This document shows positions 1-8,325 of a stretch of 54,197 nucleotides of DNA, piece after piece; position 1 is the stretch's first letter, and every line of letters begins with the position of its first letter. The DNA comes from Bacillota bacterium (lineage in GTDB: Bacteria > Bacillota > Clostridia > Oscillospirales > Acutalibacteraceae), in NCBI GenBank assembly GCA_023460155.1, contig JAEWRF010000063.1, positions 1 through 54,197 on the forward strand, written 5' to 3'. A program made the translations under genes and the position numbers. The notes beneath the pieces were generated by a model. It was not told the origin of the DNA. It did no database searches and was given only the letters and a program-made list of their open reading frames with translations.

Positions 1-738
1 CTCCTGAATCGCACCCAGCCCAACGGCGAGCACCTGAGGGGGAATGATTTCCAGAAGGCCGAAGCACCCTTTCTGTTCCGGGTAAAGGGAACCGATATTC
101 GAAACGACGACGGTTCCGCTGATCAGATTCCGATCCGTCAGCCGCTTCTCCTCGGGGATGCGGTAATACTTCGACTTTTCCTTTCCGGAAAGCCCGCGAA
201 TGCGGTGAAAGCTGATCTGGGAAGCGAGGATCCGCCGGAAAATTCCGAGGTGGAGCTTTTTCAGCTCGTCGACCGTATCGGCCCGCGCCGCCTGATAAAG
301 CAGCTCCTCTACGTTTGTATTTTTGATTTTTGCCGCCAGTTCCGCGACGGAATCGGAAAGAGCCTCCAGCGATTTTGATTCCGCGTGCAGGATCACCGGG
401 GTGATCATCCGCCCGTCCGGCAGCATCCAGGGAACGGAGATGTTAATGTCGCTGCAGGTTTTAAGGGACCCCTCGCTTTTTTTATGGCTGTAGGAAACAA
501 GCGCATTCAGCTTCGGCGAGGATTTCAGGCCCTCCAGTATCGCACGCAGCATCACCGTATTAAAAGACAGCTTTTTCCCGCTGGCGGCCCATTCCCCGGC
601 AAGCAGGCGGTATTCCCGGTAAAACTCCGTGACGTCCGGCTCGTACAGATAGGAAACATGAGGAATGTCTCTCCATGATTTCGACGTCATATGAGAAACA
701 ACTCTTCTCTGCAGATCAAAAATCTCCGTTTCGCCCAT
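1..738 (-). CDS. 2-oxoacid dehydrogenase E2-type acyltransferase (partial, 3' end outside window)
   Basis: The frame opens with ATG at 738 behind a GAAAGGGGGA ribosome binding site and stays open to the window edge, giving 246 codons. The text resembles the catalytic (chloramphenicol-acetyltransferase-like) domain of dihydrolipoyl acyltransferases: HMTSKSWRDIPHVSYLYEPD near residue 16, a FNTVMLRAILEGL segment, SYSHKK, and GTVVVSNIGSLYPEQ near residue 210. No lipoyl or peripheral-subunit-binding domain precedes it, so it is a stand-alone catalytic domain as annotated in many Clostridia. The HxxxDG active-site motif would lie beyond the window. Family assignment is fairly sure; the substrate is unknown and it may not belong to a dehydrogenase complex at all. 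Confidence 0.75.
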   Translation of the reverse strand, partial: MGETEIFDLQRRVVSHMTSKSWRDIPHVSYLYEPDVTEFYREYRLLAGEWAASGKKLSFNTVMLRAILEGLKSSPKLNALVSYSHKKSEGSLKTCSDINISVPWMLPDGRMITPVILHAESKSLEALSDSVAELAAKIKNTNVEELLYQAARADTVDELKKLHLGIFRRILASQISFHRIRGLSGKEKSKYYRIPEEKRLTDRNLISGTVVVSNIGSLYPEQKGCFGLLEIIPPQVLAVGLGAIQE

Positions 739-780
739 CCGGCTTCCCCCTTTCAGATTTAGACTATACTATTCCCCATA

Positions 781-807
781 TTGTCATCTGCGCAGTTGTG
801 CTATAAT
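781..807 (+). promoter_or_regulatory. Promoter for the 832 gene
   Basis: TTGTCA at 781-786 and TATAAT at 802-807, with a rather short 15-base spacer. It sits just ahead of the GTG start at 832. Confidence 0.5.
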
Positions 808-831
808 GAAAATGAAACGGAGGAATCGGCT

Positions 832-1281
832 GTGACCAAAAAACACGTAAAAATTGCATACATTGTACTTCAGGTTCTGCTCATCGGGTTTATGTTTCTC
901 CCTGTGGGGGTATCCGCGGCCTCAGATGCCTCGCCGGTCCTGTCGCTGAGTGTGTTCGGCATGATCCGCCGCTACGGCGGAATGGGCTTTTCCAACGATG
1001 CGCTGGTTTATCTCATTTTTGCCTGCGCTCTGCCCGTTCTTTCCTCGGTGCTCCTTCTGCGTATGAAGGAAAGAGCGAATTTCGGAACCGCTTCCTGGCT
1101 CAGCGCGCTTTACACGCTGGCAGCCGCCTGCTTTTTCAGTGCCGCAAAGCAGCGGATGGTCGACTCCGTCTCCATGACGGGTCTTCATTACGTGATCATT
1201 CTGGTGTCGTTCGCCGGGATGCTCACGGCGATTCTTGGCTTTTTTCTGGCTGCGCCGAAGCCGAATTCCGACGATCAGTAA
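832..1281 (+). CDS. Hypothetical four-helix membrane protein
   Basis: A 149-residue protein not recognised as a known family. I place the start at GTG 832 because AAACGGAGGA lies 9-16 bases upstream; the frame is open further upstream only through promoter sequence. Four hydrophobic segments are visible: residues about 10-28 (IVLQVLLIGFMFLPVGV), 60-78, 88-103 and 120-141. The tail is short and charged. It is convergent with the next gene, with 25 bases between stops. Function unknown. Confidence 0.65.
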   Translation: MTKKHVKIAYIVLQVLLIGFMFLPVGVSAASDASPVLSLSVFGMIRRYGGMGFSNDALVYLIFACALPVLSSVLLLRMKERANFGTASWLSALYTLAAACFFSAAKQRMVDSVSMTGLHYVIILVSFAGMLTAILGFFLAAPKPNSDDQ

Positions 1282-1306
1282 CTCCGCCGAAAAGTCCCGG
1301 CCAGAG

Positions 1307-1726
1307 TCACCGTCCCGCCGCCTGCGCCTGACTGTAAGCCTGCTCATATTGACTGAGGATTCGCTGGTCCGTCGCCAGCAGCTGCTGTGCCGACTGCAGA
1401 GCCATTTGGGCGGAGATATAGCCGGTCCCTTCACTGATGTCCCGGTTTAAATTATCCTGCAAGAAATTTACATTTTTCTGATCCTCCCGGACTCTGTCCT
1501 GATACTGCTGCACGAGTACGGCATAATAGGCGGAAGATTTTCCTCCGGTCCCAGCCGGCTGCGGAGGCTGAGGATCGATATCCGGCTGCTGGCTTACGGT
1601 AACCGTCTGCGGCGGATTCGTCCCGTTTCCGCCCTGATTTCCGCCGGAAGAACGATCGTGCGAAGCAGTCACATACCCATAGATCACAAAGAACCCAATG
1701 GCCGCGATAATAAGAAACTTCTTCAT
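1307..1726 (-). CDS. Hypothetical membrane-anchored coiled-coil protein
   Basis: 139 residues starting at ATG 1726 with an AGGGGA site 7 bases upstream. The N-terminus is a single hydrophobic segment (FLIIAAIGFFVIYGYV, residues 4-19) with no lipobox cysteine, so it is probably a membrane anchor. A Gly/Pro/Gln-rich linker (residues 25-62) leads to a helical, Gln-rich C-terminal part likely to form a coiled coil. No family is recognised. A promoter with 17-base spacing lies at 1768-1796. It may be an envelope or spore-surface component, but nothing in the sequence decides that. Confidence 0.65.
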   Translation of the reverse strand: MKKFLIIAAIGFFVIYGYVTASHDRSSGGNQGGNGTNPPQTVTVSQQPDIDPQPPQPAGTGGKSSAYYAVLVQQYQDRVREDQKNVNFLQDNLNRDISEGTGYISAQMALQSAQQLLATDQRILSQYEQAYSQAQAAGR

Positions 1727-1767
1727 AAGAATCCCCTCCGATCAATAGCGCTTTCCGATATGGTAAA

Positions 1768-1796
1768 ATGTTACATCTTTTATTCGTGTTAGTCAA
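1768..1796 (-). promoter_or_regulatory. Promoter for the 1307-1726 gene
   Basis: On the minus strand TTGACT (1796-1791), 17-base spacer, TAACAT (1773-1768), 42 bases ahead of the start codon. Confidence 0.55.
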
Positions 1797-1829
1797 TACG
1801 GAGGGGAAATTATGTGAAAAAAGCAAAAT

Positions 1830-1872
1830 AAAGCGTGCTGAAAAGGCCCGAAAGGCCAAATCGGCGCGCTTT
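1830..1872 (-). terminator. Putative terminator of the redox operon
   Basis: Minus-strand stem with AAAGCG and CGCTTT ends, an inner self-complementary GGCC pair, and T-rich sequence after it, just beyond the stop of the flavoprotein at 1897. Confidence 0.5.
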
Positions 1873-1896
1873 TGGCATTGTTTTTTCAGCGGCAGA

Positions 1897-2517
1897 TCAG
1901 CGGATAAAATTCGTCATGACCGGCTCTTCGCCTGCGGGGAGAGGTACGGTGCCCTTTCCGGCTTCTATGGATTTGAGCAGCCAGGCCATGTTCCTGCCGA
2001 GGGTGCGCATAACCTGCATCCCCTCTTTGTCCTGCCGGACCTCGTCTGGATTCATTCCGTGCACCGAGTTCCAGTACTGCGAGGGGACGACCGGCATGTT
2101 CGCGATGGTGAAATATTTGTTAAGCCGGTCGAAGGCGGCGCTCGCGCCGCCGCGCCGGCAGCTTACCACCGCCGCCGCGGGTTTGCCGGCATAAGCCGAT
2201 TCCTTGAGAAAGAACACGCGGTCGAGCAGCGCGGTCAGCGCGCCCGTAGGACCGGCGTAATACACCGGAGACCCGACCACGACGCCGTCCGCCTTTTTCA
2301 GCAGGTCGATGCATTGGTTTGCCGGATCGTCGTCAAACACGCAGTGCCCGGTTTTCATGCAGCCGTAGCACGCGATGCAGTCGTGCACCGGCTTGGCGCC
2401 GACCTGAAGAAAGGTGGTTTCGATGCCCTGTGCACTGAGCTGCCCGGCGACTTCGGAGAGCGCCGTGAAGGTGCAGCCGTTTGGATGAGGACTGCCGTTA
2501 ATCAGAAGCACATTCAT
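1897..2517 (-). CDS. Flavodoxin-fold NAD(P)H reductase with Fe-S cysteine motif
   Basis: 206 residues. The start MNVLLINGSPHPNG is the beta-1 strand and FMN phosphate loop of the NADPH-dependent FMN reductase / iron-sulfur flavoprotein family. CIACYGCMKTGHC (about residues 47-59) gives a compact C-x2-C-x2-C-x5-C motif as in Isf-type proteins that bind a 4Fe-4S cluster; GSPVYYAGPTGALTALLDR is the second flavin loop. A GAAAGGA site precedes ATG 2517. It is the last gene of a three-gene minus-strand operon with a nitroreductase and an alcohol dehydrogenase, suggesting cytoplasmic electron transfer or detoxification of electrophiles. The acceptor is not known. Confidence 0.85.
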   Translation of the reverse strand: MNVLLINGSPHPNGCTFTALSEVAGQLSAQGIETTFLQVGAKPVHDCIACYGCMKTGHCVFDDDPANQCIDLLKKADGVVVGSPVYYAGPTGALTALLDRVFFLKESAYAGKPAAAVVSCRRGGASAAFDRLNKYFTIANMPVVPSQYWNSVHGMNPDEVRQDKEGMQVMRTLGRNMAWLLKSIEAGKGTVPLPAGEEPVMTNFIR

Positions 2518-2537
2518 AGAATCAATCCTTTCTATAG

Positions 2538-3125
2538 TTACCGGACAAAGGTAACGGGATTGCCTCTGCGCGCCGGTGCGGGCGGTTCTTCCTGATCGGA
2601 ATAGCCGAGCGCAAGGGAGCCGCAGATGATTTCGTCTTCCGCCAGCCCAAGCCGGTAAAGATATGCGGTTAACGCTTCGTTTTCACACAGCCAGCGAAGC
2701 TGGTTGATCCAGCAGGAGCCGACCCCGAGGGACTCGGCGGCCAGCATCATGTTCTCCAGCGCGGCGGAGCAGTCCGCCATGGCGTTGCCGTAGCCCTTTT
2801 TGTTTGCGACTACCACCAGAGTGGGCGCGCTGTAAAAAAAATCGTAACTGCCTGTTTTGGCGCGGGTGATCGCGTTGCGGAAGCTAACGTACGACTCCGC
2901 CGACTCATCCATCTTCGCGAATTCCGAAACCGCAAGTTCCCGCAGTTCCCGCAGCTTTTCCGGGTTTTGGAGGACAAGGAAGTGGGTGGTCTGGTTGTTG
3001 TGCCCGCTGGGAGCATACCTCCCGGCCTCCAGAATCAGCGAAAGCTGATCTTCGGCAACCTGCTCCGGCTTGTACTTTCGGATGCTCCTGCGCTCCCGGA
3101 TGACTTTCAGAATTTCGTTTTCCAT
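2538..3125 (-). CDS. Nitroreductase family protein
   Basis: 195 residues. MENEILKVIRERRSIRKYKP is the classic nitroreductase start with the FMN-phosphate-binding RRSIRKY motif; APSGHNNQ and the later LGVGSCWINQ and CGSLALGY segments fit the family. It would be an FMN-dependent oxidoreductase using NAD(P)H. The start ATG 3125 has GGAAAGGA upstream. Gaps to neighbours are 15 and 20 bases, so it is co-transcribed with the alcohol dehydrogenase ahead and the flavoprotein behind. Length is normal. The physiological substrate cannot be read from sequence. Confidence 0.9.
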   Translation of the reverse strand: MENEILKVIRERRSIRKYKPEQVAEDQLSLILEAGRYAPSGHNNQTTHFLVLQNPEKLRELRELAVSEFAKMDESAESYVSFRNAITRAKTGSYDFFYSAPTLVVVANKKGYGNAMADCSAALENMMLAAESLGVGSCWINQLRWLCENEALTAYLYRLGLAEDEIICGSLALGYSDQEEPPAPARRGNPVTFVR

Positions 3126-3140
3126 AACGGCTTCCTTTCC

Positions 3141-4304
3141 TTACCGGTAGCTCTTTTCGAGCATGGCCACAACCTCTTCGTCCGTGATGACGCAGGGATC
3201 AACCCGGAACAGATGGCCCATGGTCTTCCGGGCATTTTCGGCGATTGCCGGGAATTCTTCCCGCGTGATCCCGTAATCGGACATTTTCAGCTCCGAAACG
3301 CCGCATTTTGCCTGAAGCTCCGCAAGCGCGGCGATGAAATCCTCCGGCGCAGAGGCGTCCGCTTTTCCAAGTGCCTTCGCCATATCGACGAGCCTTCCGC
3401 CGCAGGAGCCCGAAGCCGCCAGCTTCTCATAGTAGGCAAGGCTGATCATGATAAGGCCCGCGCCGTGCTCCAGCTTCGGGTGAAGGGCGCTCATGGCGTG
3501 TTCCACGGAATGCTCGGAGGTACACCCAGAGGTGGATTCCACCATTCCGGCGAGTGTGTTCGCAAGAGCCACATCCGCCCGCGCATCGAGGTCCCCGCCC
3601 TTTTCCACGGCCTTCGGAAGGCTTTGGCCAATCAGCGTGATCGCGCGAAGGGCATACAGGTCGCTCATCTCGTTGGCGGTGGCGTTGACATAGCCCTCCG
3701 TACTGTGAAAGAGAGCGTCGAAACCCTGATACGCCGTCAGGCGCGGCGGCACCGTCGTCATGAGCTCCGGATCCACGACGGAGAGCACCGGGAAGGTGCG
3801 GTCGAACCCGGAACCGATTTTTTCGCTCCCGTTCGTGATCACGTACCAGGGGTCGGCCTCCGTTCCGGTTCCGGCTGTGGTGGTTACTGCGACGATGGGC
3901 AGCGGATCCGCCGCGAGCGGTTTTCCCTTCCCGGAGCCGCCGGAGACGTAATCCCAGGCGTCGCCGGGGTTCGCGGCCATAACGGCGATGGCCTTTGCGG
4001 AATCGATGCTGCTCCCGCCGCCGAGACCGACCACAAAATCGCAGCCGGAGTCCTTCGCGAGCGCGGCGCCCTCCCGCACGTGTTCCACAATCGGGTTGGG
4101 CAGGATCTTGTCGAAAAGAACGTGGGAAACCCCCGCCATATCCAGCTGCTGTTCCAAGCGGGAAAGGATCCCGTATTTTTTGACCGATTTCCCCGCGGAG
4201 GTTACGATCAGCGCTTTTTTCCCGGGCATTTCGTGCGCGTGCAGCAGGCCGAGCTGCCCTTTTCCAAACAGTATTTTTGCGGGCATATAATAGCTGAAAC
4301 TCAT
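3141..4304 (-). CDS. Iron-containing alcohol dehydrogenase
   Basis: 387 residues, normal for the group III Fe-ADH family. Visible features: MPAKILFGKGQL at the start, the nucleotide-binding GGGSSIDSAKA near residue 95, the TTTAGTGTEAD segment, and metal-ligand histidines in the TSEHSVEHAMSALHPKLEHG stretch near residues 262-281. It should oxidise alcohols or reduce aldehydes or ketones with NAD(P)H in the cytoplasm. It leads the operon with a nitroreductase and an Fe-S flavoprotein. The start ATG 4304 follows GAAAAGAGGA. No clear sigma-A promoter was found upstream on the minus strand. Confidence 0.9.
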   Translation of the reverse strand: MSFSYYMPAKILFGKGQLGLLHAHEMPGKKALIVTSAGKSVKKYGILSRLEQQLDMAGVSHVLFDKILPNPIVEHVREGAALAKDSGCDFVVGLGGGSSIDSAKAIAVMAANPGDAWDYVSGGSGKGKPLAADPLPIVAVTTTAGTGTEADPWYVITNGSEKIGSGFDRTFPVLSVVDPELMTTVPPRLTAYQGFDALFHSTEGYVNATANEMSDLYALRAITLIGQSLPKAVEKGGDLDARADVALANTLAGMVESTSGCTSEHSVEHAMSALHPKLEHGAGLIMISLAYYEKLAASGSCGGRLVDMAKALGKADASAPEDFIAALAELQAKCGVSELKMSDYGITREEFPAIAENARKTMGHLFRVDPCVITDEEVVAMLEKSYR

Positions 4305-4462
4305 GAAAACGTCCTCTTTTCCATTCCTCGATTCGTTTTCGGCGGTCCGCCGGTTTTGCAGTCTGCCTCTTCTTTCCTTTCTATTTTACCTCAAAACAAA
4401 AGGAAAAGATGAAGCTTTTTTAAATAATTGCAGGAGTCCCCGGGATTTCTTTCGGCACTTCA

Positions 4463-4491
4463 TTGTAATCCGCCGACTCCCATGCTAAAAT
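4463..4491 (+). promoter_or_regulatory. Promoter for the D-peptide island, first unit
   Basis: TTGTAA at 4463-4468, 17-base spacer, TAAAAT at 4486-4491, about 60 bases ahead of the start codon. Confidence 0.65.
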
Positions 4492-4553
4492 AGCGGAAAG
4501 AGCTCCGGGGGCCCGCGCGCTCCCGGTTTGCAAAAAGATGGGAGATGGCGCGC

Positions 4554-5645
4554 ATGCTTCAAATGCCTGTATACAGCACTCCGGATTTCGGTCTGCCCCT
4601 GTTCCGTCAGGCCCCTGAAATCACAGCCGAGCCAGCCCCGGGAGACGGGATCCTTCCGGATGATTTCTATGCCACGACGATTTATCCGGAGTATTTCAAA
4701 ATTGCAGGAGAATGGCGGCTCATCCAAAATCCCCGCATGGACTGCGCCGTGGTGCTGCGGGACGGTGTTCCGTTCGCCGTGGAGCCCCGCCGGATCAAAG
4801 CGGGAGAGCTGGTGGTTACGGGCCGCTGCGACGACGGCAGCCGCGGCGCTTTTGTGAATTACGACGCTTTTACCGCAAAGGAGGACGGCACCGAACAGAC
4901 CTTCGCGTTCCGCAAGGGACGCTCCCGCGAATCCTCCTATTCCGCCGACTACGACCAGCTTTACGACGTGCTTCGGCATGACCGTGACGACGGCTACATC
5001 GTCTGGGTGCTCGGCCCTGCGGTGGATTTCGACTACGACGCCCGGGCCGCGTTCGCCAATCTTGTGCGCAACGGCTACGCCGACGCCGTGTTCGGAGGCA
5101 ACGCGCTCGCCACCCACGATCTGGAAGCGGCGCTCTACCACACGGGCCTCGGGCAGGATATTTACACGAAGGAGCTTGTGCCGAACGGCCATTACCACCA
5201 TCTGCAGACGATCAATCTGGTGCGCCGGGCCGGTTCGATCAAAGATCTGGTGGAGCAGCGGAAGCTCGACGACGGAATCATGGCCGCCTGCGTCCGCAAG
5301 GGGATTCCGTTCGTTCTGGCGGGTTCCATCCGGGATGACGGGCCGCTGCCCGATGTGATCGGGAACGTGTACGATTCGCAGAACGCCATGCGTGAACATA
5401 CCAAAAAGGCGACGACCGTCATCTGCCTCGCCACCCAGCTGCATACCATCGCAACCGGGAACATGACGCCTTCCTGGCAGATGCGGGATGGGAAAATCCG
5501 CCCCGTTTTCATCTATACGGTGGACATTTCGGAATTTGCCGTCAACAAGCTGCGCGACCGGGGCAGCCTGAGCGTCAACAGCATTGTAACGAACATTCAG
5601 GATTTTCTGGTGCACACGGAACGGAATCTGATTCCGAACGTTTAA
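4554..5645 (+). CDS. LOR/SDH-domain protein, ornithine cyclodeaminase-like
   Basis: 363 residues from ATG 4554; GGGAG ends nine bases upstream, while an ATG at 4545 is directly on the ribosome site and less likely. The central WVLGPAVDFDYDAR and NGYADAVFGGNALATHDLE segments followed by ALYHTGLG are the signature of the LOR/SDH bifunctional-enzyme domain family (TIGR00300), whose archaeal members and ArgZ/AgrE C-terminal domains act as NAD-dependent ornithine cyclodeaminases (ornithine to proline plus ammonia). The family is well supported; the exact reaction here is inferred. It stands at the head of a D-peptide catabolic region with its own promoter, which hints that ornithine or a related diamino acid is an end product of that pathway. 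Confidence 0.75.
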   Translation: MLQMPVYSTPDFGLPLFRQAPEITAEPAPGDGILPDDFYATTIYPEYFKIAGEWRLIQNPRMDCAVVLRDGVPFAVEPRRIKAGELVVTGRCDDGSRGAFVNYDAFTAKEDGTEQTFAFRKGRSRESSYSADYDQLYDVLRHDRDDGYIVWVLGPAVDFDYDARAAFANLVRNGYADAVFGGNALATHDLEAALYHTGLGQDIYTKELVPNGHYHHLQTINLVRRAGSIKDLVEQRKLDDGIMAACVRKGIPFVLAGSIRDDGPLPDVIGNVYDSQNAMREHTKKATTVICLATQLHTIATGNMTPSWQMRDGKIRPVFIYTVDISEFAVNKLRDRGSLSVNSIVTNIQDFLVHTERNLIPNV

Positions 5646-5671
5646 ATTCGGTTACACTTTTGATTTTTCCA

Positions 5672-5700
5672 TTGCACTCTTTAGCAGGTTGAAGTATAAT
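5672..5700 (+). promoter_or_regulatory. Promoter for the D-aminoacylase unit
   Basis: TTGCAC at 5672-5677, 17-base spacer, perfect TATAAT at 5695-5700. It predicts a leader of about 140 bases before the start at 5850. Confidence 0.75.
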
Positions 5701-5727
5701 AGCGCTATTCAAACAAGCCGGAATATT

Positions 5728-5744
5728 ATGGACAAAATGTCCAT
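5728..5744 (+). promoter_or_regulatory. Operator-like palindrome
   Basis: Perfect inverted repeat ATGGAC-N5-GTCCAT, about 20 bases downstream of the predicted transcription start. It could be a repressor site or a small RNA hairpin. Confidence 0.45.
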
Positions 5745-5746
5745 GT

Positions 5747-5809
5747 CAGGCCGTCAATCCGACAGTGCAGCCGCAAAAATTGCCGCACTGGCAGAGTTTT
5801 GACGGCCTG
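5747..5809 (+). promoter_or_regulatory. Long leader hairpin before the D-aminoacylase gene
   Basis: An 11-base perfect outer stem (CAGGCCGTCAA at 5747-5757 with TTGACGGCCTG at 5799-5809) encloses an inner stem (CAGTGC 5763-5768 with GCACTG 5785-5790). There is no T-run after it, so it is not a simple terminator. No known riboswitch class was recognised. Confidence 0.55.
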
Positions 5810-5849
5810 TTTCGGAACAACCTTCCGGCGGAGAGGGAACGGCAGCTTC

Positions 5850-7202
5850 ATGACGACTCTGATTAAAAACGGTCTGCTGGTCGATCCGGTCAGCAGAGTA
5901 CATACGGTTCGCAATCTTCTGCTCCGCGACGGGAAAATCGCGGCCTGCACGGGGGAAGAACCCGAAGCGGACCGCGTGCTTGACGCCGCGGGGAAGGTTG
6001 TGGCGCCCGGCTTTATCGACGTTCACATGCACGAGGGCTCAAGGAAGCCGGACGGTTCTCTGGACGAAAGCATTTTCCGCTCGCTGCTGAGCATGGGGGT
6101 CACGTCCGCCCTGGGCGGGAACTGCGGAAACAACGCGTTCGAGTCGCCCGCGGAATACCTCGATCTGGCGGAAAAGCACGGGCTCCCCGTCAACCTCGGC
6201 CTGTTCGTCGGCCACTCCGACGCCCGCTTCCGCGCGGGCGGAACGGACAAATACGCCCCCGTTTCCCCGGATGTACTCAAGAAAATGAAAGAGGCCCTGA
6301 AGCGTGAGCTGGACGCCGGCTGCGTCGGCATTTCGTTCGGCGTGAAATATGTGCCCGGCACCACCTTTGAGGAGCTTCTGGAAGTCTGCTCGCTCTGCAA
6401 AGAGGCGGGCAAGCCCATCGCGGCGCATATCCGGGACGACGCGGCGCGGGCTGCGGAGGCCGCCCGCGAAATCGCGGAGGTCTCGCGGATTCTCGGAATT
6501 CCGGCGGAGATTTCACACATCGGCAGCATGGCGGGCTTCGGCCAGATGCGGGAAACGCTGACGCTGCTGGACGAATATGTGCTCAGCGGCGTGAAAATAG
6601 GCATCGACTGCTACCCCTACGATGCGTTTTCCACCGATATCGGGGAAACCACCTACGACGAGGGCTGGCTGGAACGCTATAACACGACGTACGACAGCAT
6701 CGAGCTCTGCGACGGGGAGTACCGCGGACAGCGCTGCACGGAAGAAATCTTCCGGAAACTGCGCAAAGAAGCGCCGAACACCATCACGGTCTGTCACGTC
6801 ATGAAGCCGGAGGATGTCGAACTGGCTTTGCTGCACCCGAACGTGATTCTGGCGACGGACGGCTACATGCACAGCGGCGGCGGACATCCGCGTGCTTCCG
6901 GCACATTCCCCCGCTTCCTGAAGAATTATGTGCGCACCGGCAAAATTAGTCTGGATGAAGCAATTTATAAAATGTCCGGCCTGCCCGCCGAGCGGTTCGG
7001 CCTGAAACAGAAGGGCCGCCTCTCCGTGGGAGCCGACGCAGACCTTGTCATTTTTGACCCGGAGACCGTTGCGGATCAGGCAACCTACAGCGAACCAGCC
7101 AAGCCCCCCGTAGGGATCGAGACGGTGATTATCGGCGGAAAAGCCGCCGTGGAGGGCGGGAATCTCGTGGACGGGACTCTTGGGCGTCCCCTTCGCTTTT
7201 AA
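5850..7202 (+). CDS. N-acyl-D-amino-acid deacylase family amidohydrolase
   Basis: 450 residues from ATG 5850, preceded by GAGAGGGA; an in-frame upstream extension runs through leader hairpins and is rejected. The amidohydrolase barrel shows the HxH metal motif in GFIDVHMHEG (about residue 53), the family-typical GCVGISFGVKYVPGT segment, later metal histidines in AAHIRDD and EISHIGS, and the catalytic aspartate in ILATDGYMHSGGG. This is the D-aminoacylase / dihydroorotase-like branch, which removes the acyl group from N-acyl-D-amino acids. It is followed 22 bases later by an LD-carboxypeptidase and then a peptide transporter, fitting recovery of D-amino acids from imported or wall-derived peptides. 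Confidence 0.85.
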   Translation: MTTLIKNGLLVDPVSRVHTVRNLLLRDGKIAACTGEEPEADRVLDAAGKVVAPGFIDVHMHEGSRKPDGSLDESIFRSLLSMGVTSALGGNCGNNAFESPAEYLDLAEKHGLPVNLGLFVGHSDARFRAGGTDKYAPVSPDVLKKMKEALKRELDAGCVGISFGVKYVPGTTFEELLEVCSLCKEAGKPIAAHIRDDAARAAEAAREIAEVSRILGIPAEISHIGSMAGFGQMRETLTLLDEYVLSGVKIGIDCYPYDAFSTDIGETTYDEGWLERYNTTYDSIELCDGEYRGQRCTEEIFRKLRKEAPNTITVCHVMKPEDVELALLHPNVILATDGYMHSGGGHPRASGTFPRFLKNYVRTGKISLDEAIYKMSGLPAERFGLKQKGRLSVGADADLVIFDPETVADQATYSEPAKPPVGIETVIIGGKAAVEGGNLVDGTLGRPLRF

Positions 7203-7224
7203 ATAAGAATCAGGAGAGATAAAA

Positions 7225-8139
7225 ATGTTTGTGCCGAAGCCTTTGTTTCCCGGCGCGCGTGTCGCGCTGGTTGCCCCTGCCGGCCCCGTTCCGCCGGAGC
7301 GCGTGGAGCCCGCCGCCCGGGCCGTGCGGGAGCTCGGTCTGGAACCGGTACTTTATGAAAGCTGCCGCTGCTCGAGGGGCTACCTTGCCGGAGACGACGA
7401 GCTGCGCGCCGCCGATTTGAACGCCGCGTTTGCCGATCCGCGCATCGACGGCATTCTCTGCATCCGGGGCGGCTACGGCGCTCAGCGGCTGATGCGCCGC
7501 ATCGACTTCGGCATGATCCGGGAGCACCCGAAATTTTTCGCGGGGTACAGCGACGTCACCGCGCTGCACATTATGATCAATCAGGTCTGCGGCTTTGTCA
7601 CCTACCATACTCCCATGCCTTCCACCGAACTGTGCTTCGGCGTGGACAGCTACACCATGGACAGCCTGCGCGGAGTTCTGTTCGGCGAACCGGCCGGAGA
7701 GCTGAAAAATCCGGAGGGAATGCCGCTGGAAACTTTGTGCGGCGGGCGCGCCTGCGGGCTGCTGACCGGTGGGAATCTCTCGCTTGTCGCTTCTTCGCTC
7801 GGCACTCCCTATGAAATTGACACGCGCGGGAGGATCCTGTTCCTTGAGGACATCGACGAGGAGCCCTACCGGATTGACCGCATGTTCAACCAATTGAAAA
7901 TGGCAGGAAAGTTTGACGACTGCGCCGGGATTCTTCTCGGCTACTGGACCAGCTGTGTACCGAAGGAGCCGGAGCGCTCCCTTACGCTGAATCAGGTGCT
8001 CGGCGATTATATTGTTGCGGCGGGAAAGCCCGCGCTTGCAAACCTGGCCTGCGGCCACAGCCTCCCGACCCTTTCCCTTCCCCTCGGCGGAGCCGCCGAG
8101 CTGGATGCGGACCGGGCTCGGGTAACCGTTGCCGGCTGA
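7225..8139 (+). CDS. ldcA: S66 LD-carboxypeptidase (muramoyltetrapeptide carboxypeptidase)
   Basis: 304 residues, normal for peptidase family S66. CIRGGYGAQRL and FFAGYSDVTALH carry the nucleophile serine region, LFLEDIDEEPYRIDRM holds the catalytic glutamate, and CGHSLPTLSLPLG near the C-terminus holds the catalytic histidine. The enzyme cleaves the terminal D-alanine from the L-centre of a diamino acid in murein tetrapeptides, in the cytoplasm (no signal peptide seen). CAGGAGAG precedes ATG 7225. It shares a transcript with the D-aminoacylase-type gene and precedes the dipeptide transporter, consistent with muropeptide recycling. Substrate range could also include non-murein peptides. Confidence 0.9.
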   Translation: MFVPKPLFPGARVALVAPAGPVPPERVEPAARAVRELGLEPVLYESCRCSRGYLAGDDELRAADLNAAFADPRIDGILCIRGGYGAQRLMRRIDFGMIREHPKFFAGYSDVTALHIMINQVCGFVTYHTPMPSTELCFGVDSYTMDSLRGVLFGEPAGELKNPEGMPLETLCGGRACGLLTGGNLSLVASSLGTPYEIDTRGRILFLEDIDEEPYRIDRMFNQLKMAGKFDDCAGILLGYWTSCVPKEPERSLTLNQVLGDYIVAAGKPALANLACGHSLPTLSLPLGGAAELDADRARVTVAG

Positions 8140-8274
8140 CCCGCCGGCCGCGGCGCTGCTTTGATTTGGAAGACTATAAGAAGCTTTCCTAACCCGTCCG
8201 CCCCCAAAAAGGGTATGGAGATGTCCACATTGTCATGAATTCCAAAGAAATTATAGACAAGGTGGATTTTTGGG

Positions 8275-8303
8275 TTGACAACGGAGAGAACTTCGGCTAA
8301 AAT
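8275..8303 (+). promoter_or_regulatory. Strong promoter of the peptide ABC transporter operon
   Basis: Perfect TTGACA at 8275-8280, 17-base spacer, TAAAAT at 8298-8303. Predicted start of transcription near 8310, only about 16 bases before the terminator hairpin at 8326. The rest of the 8140-8426 gap holds no gene. Confidence 0.8.
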
Positions 8304-8325
8304 AGTCTACATAGTTAAGGCAAAG

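Noticed and set aside
2967..4412. Open frame of 481 codons on the plus strand opposite the alcohol dehydrogenase
   Set aside because: Antisense shadow of a clear Fe-ADH; no start signal.
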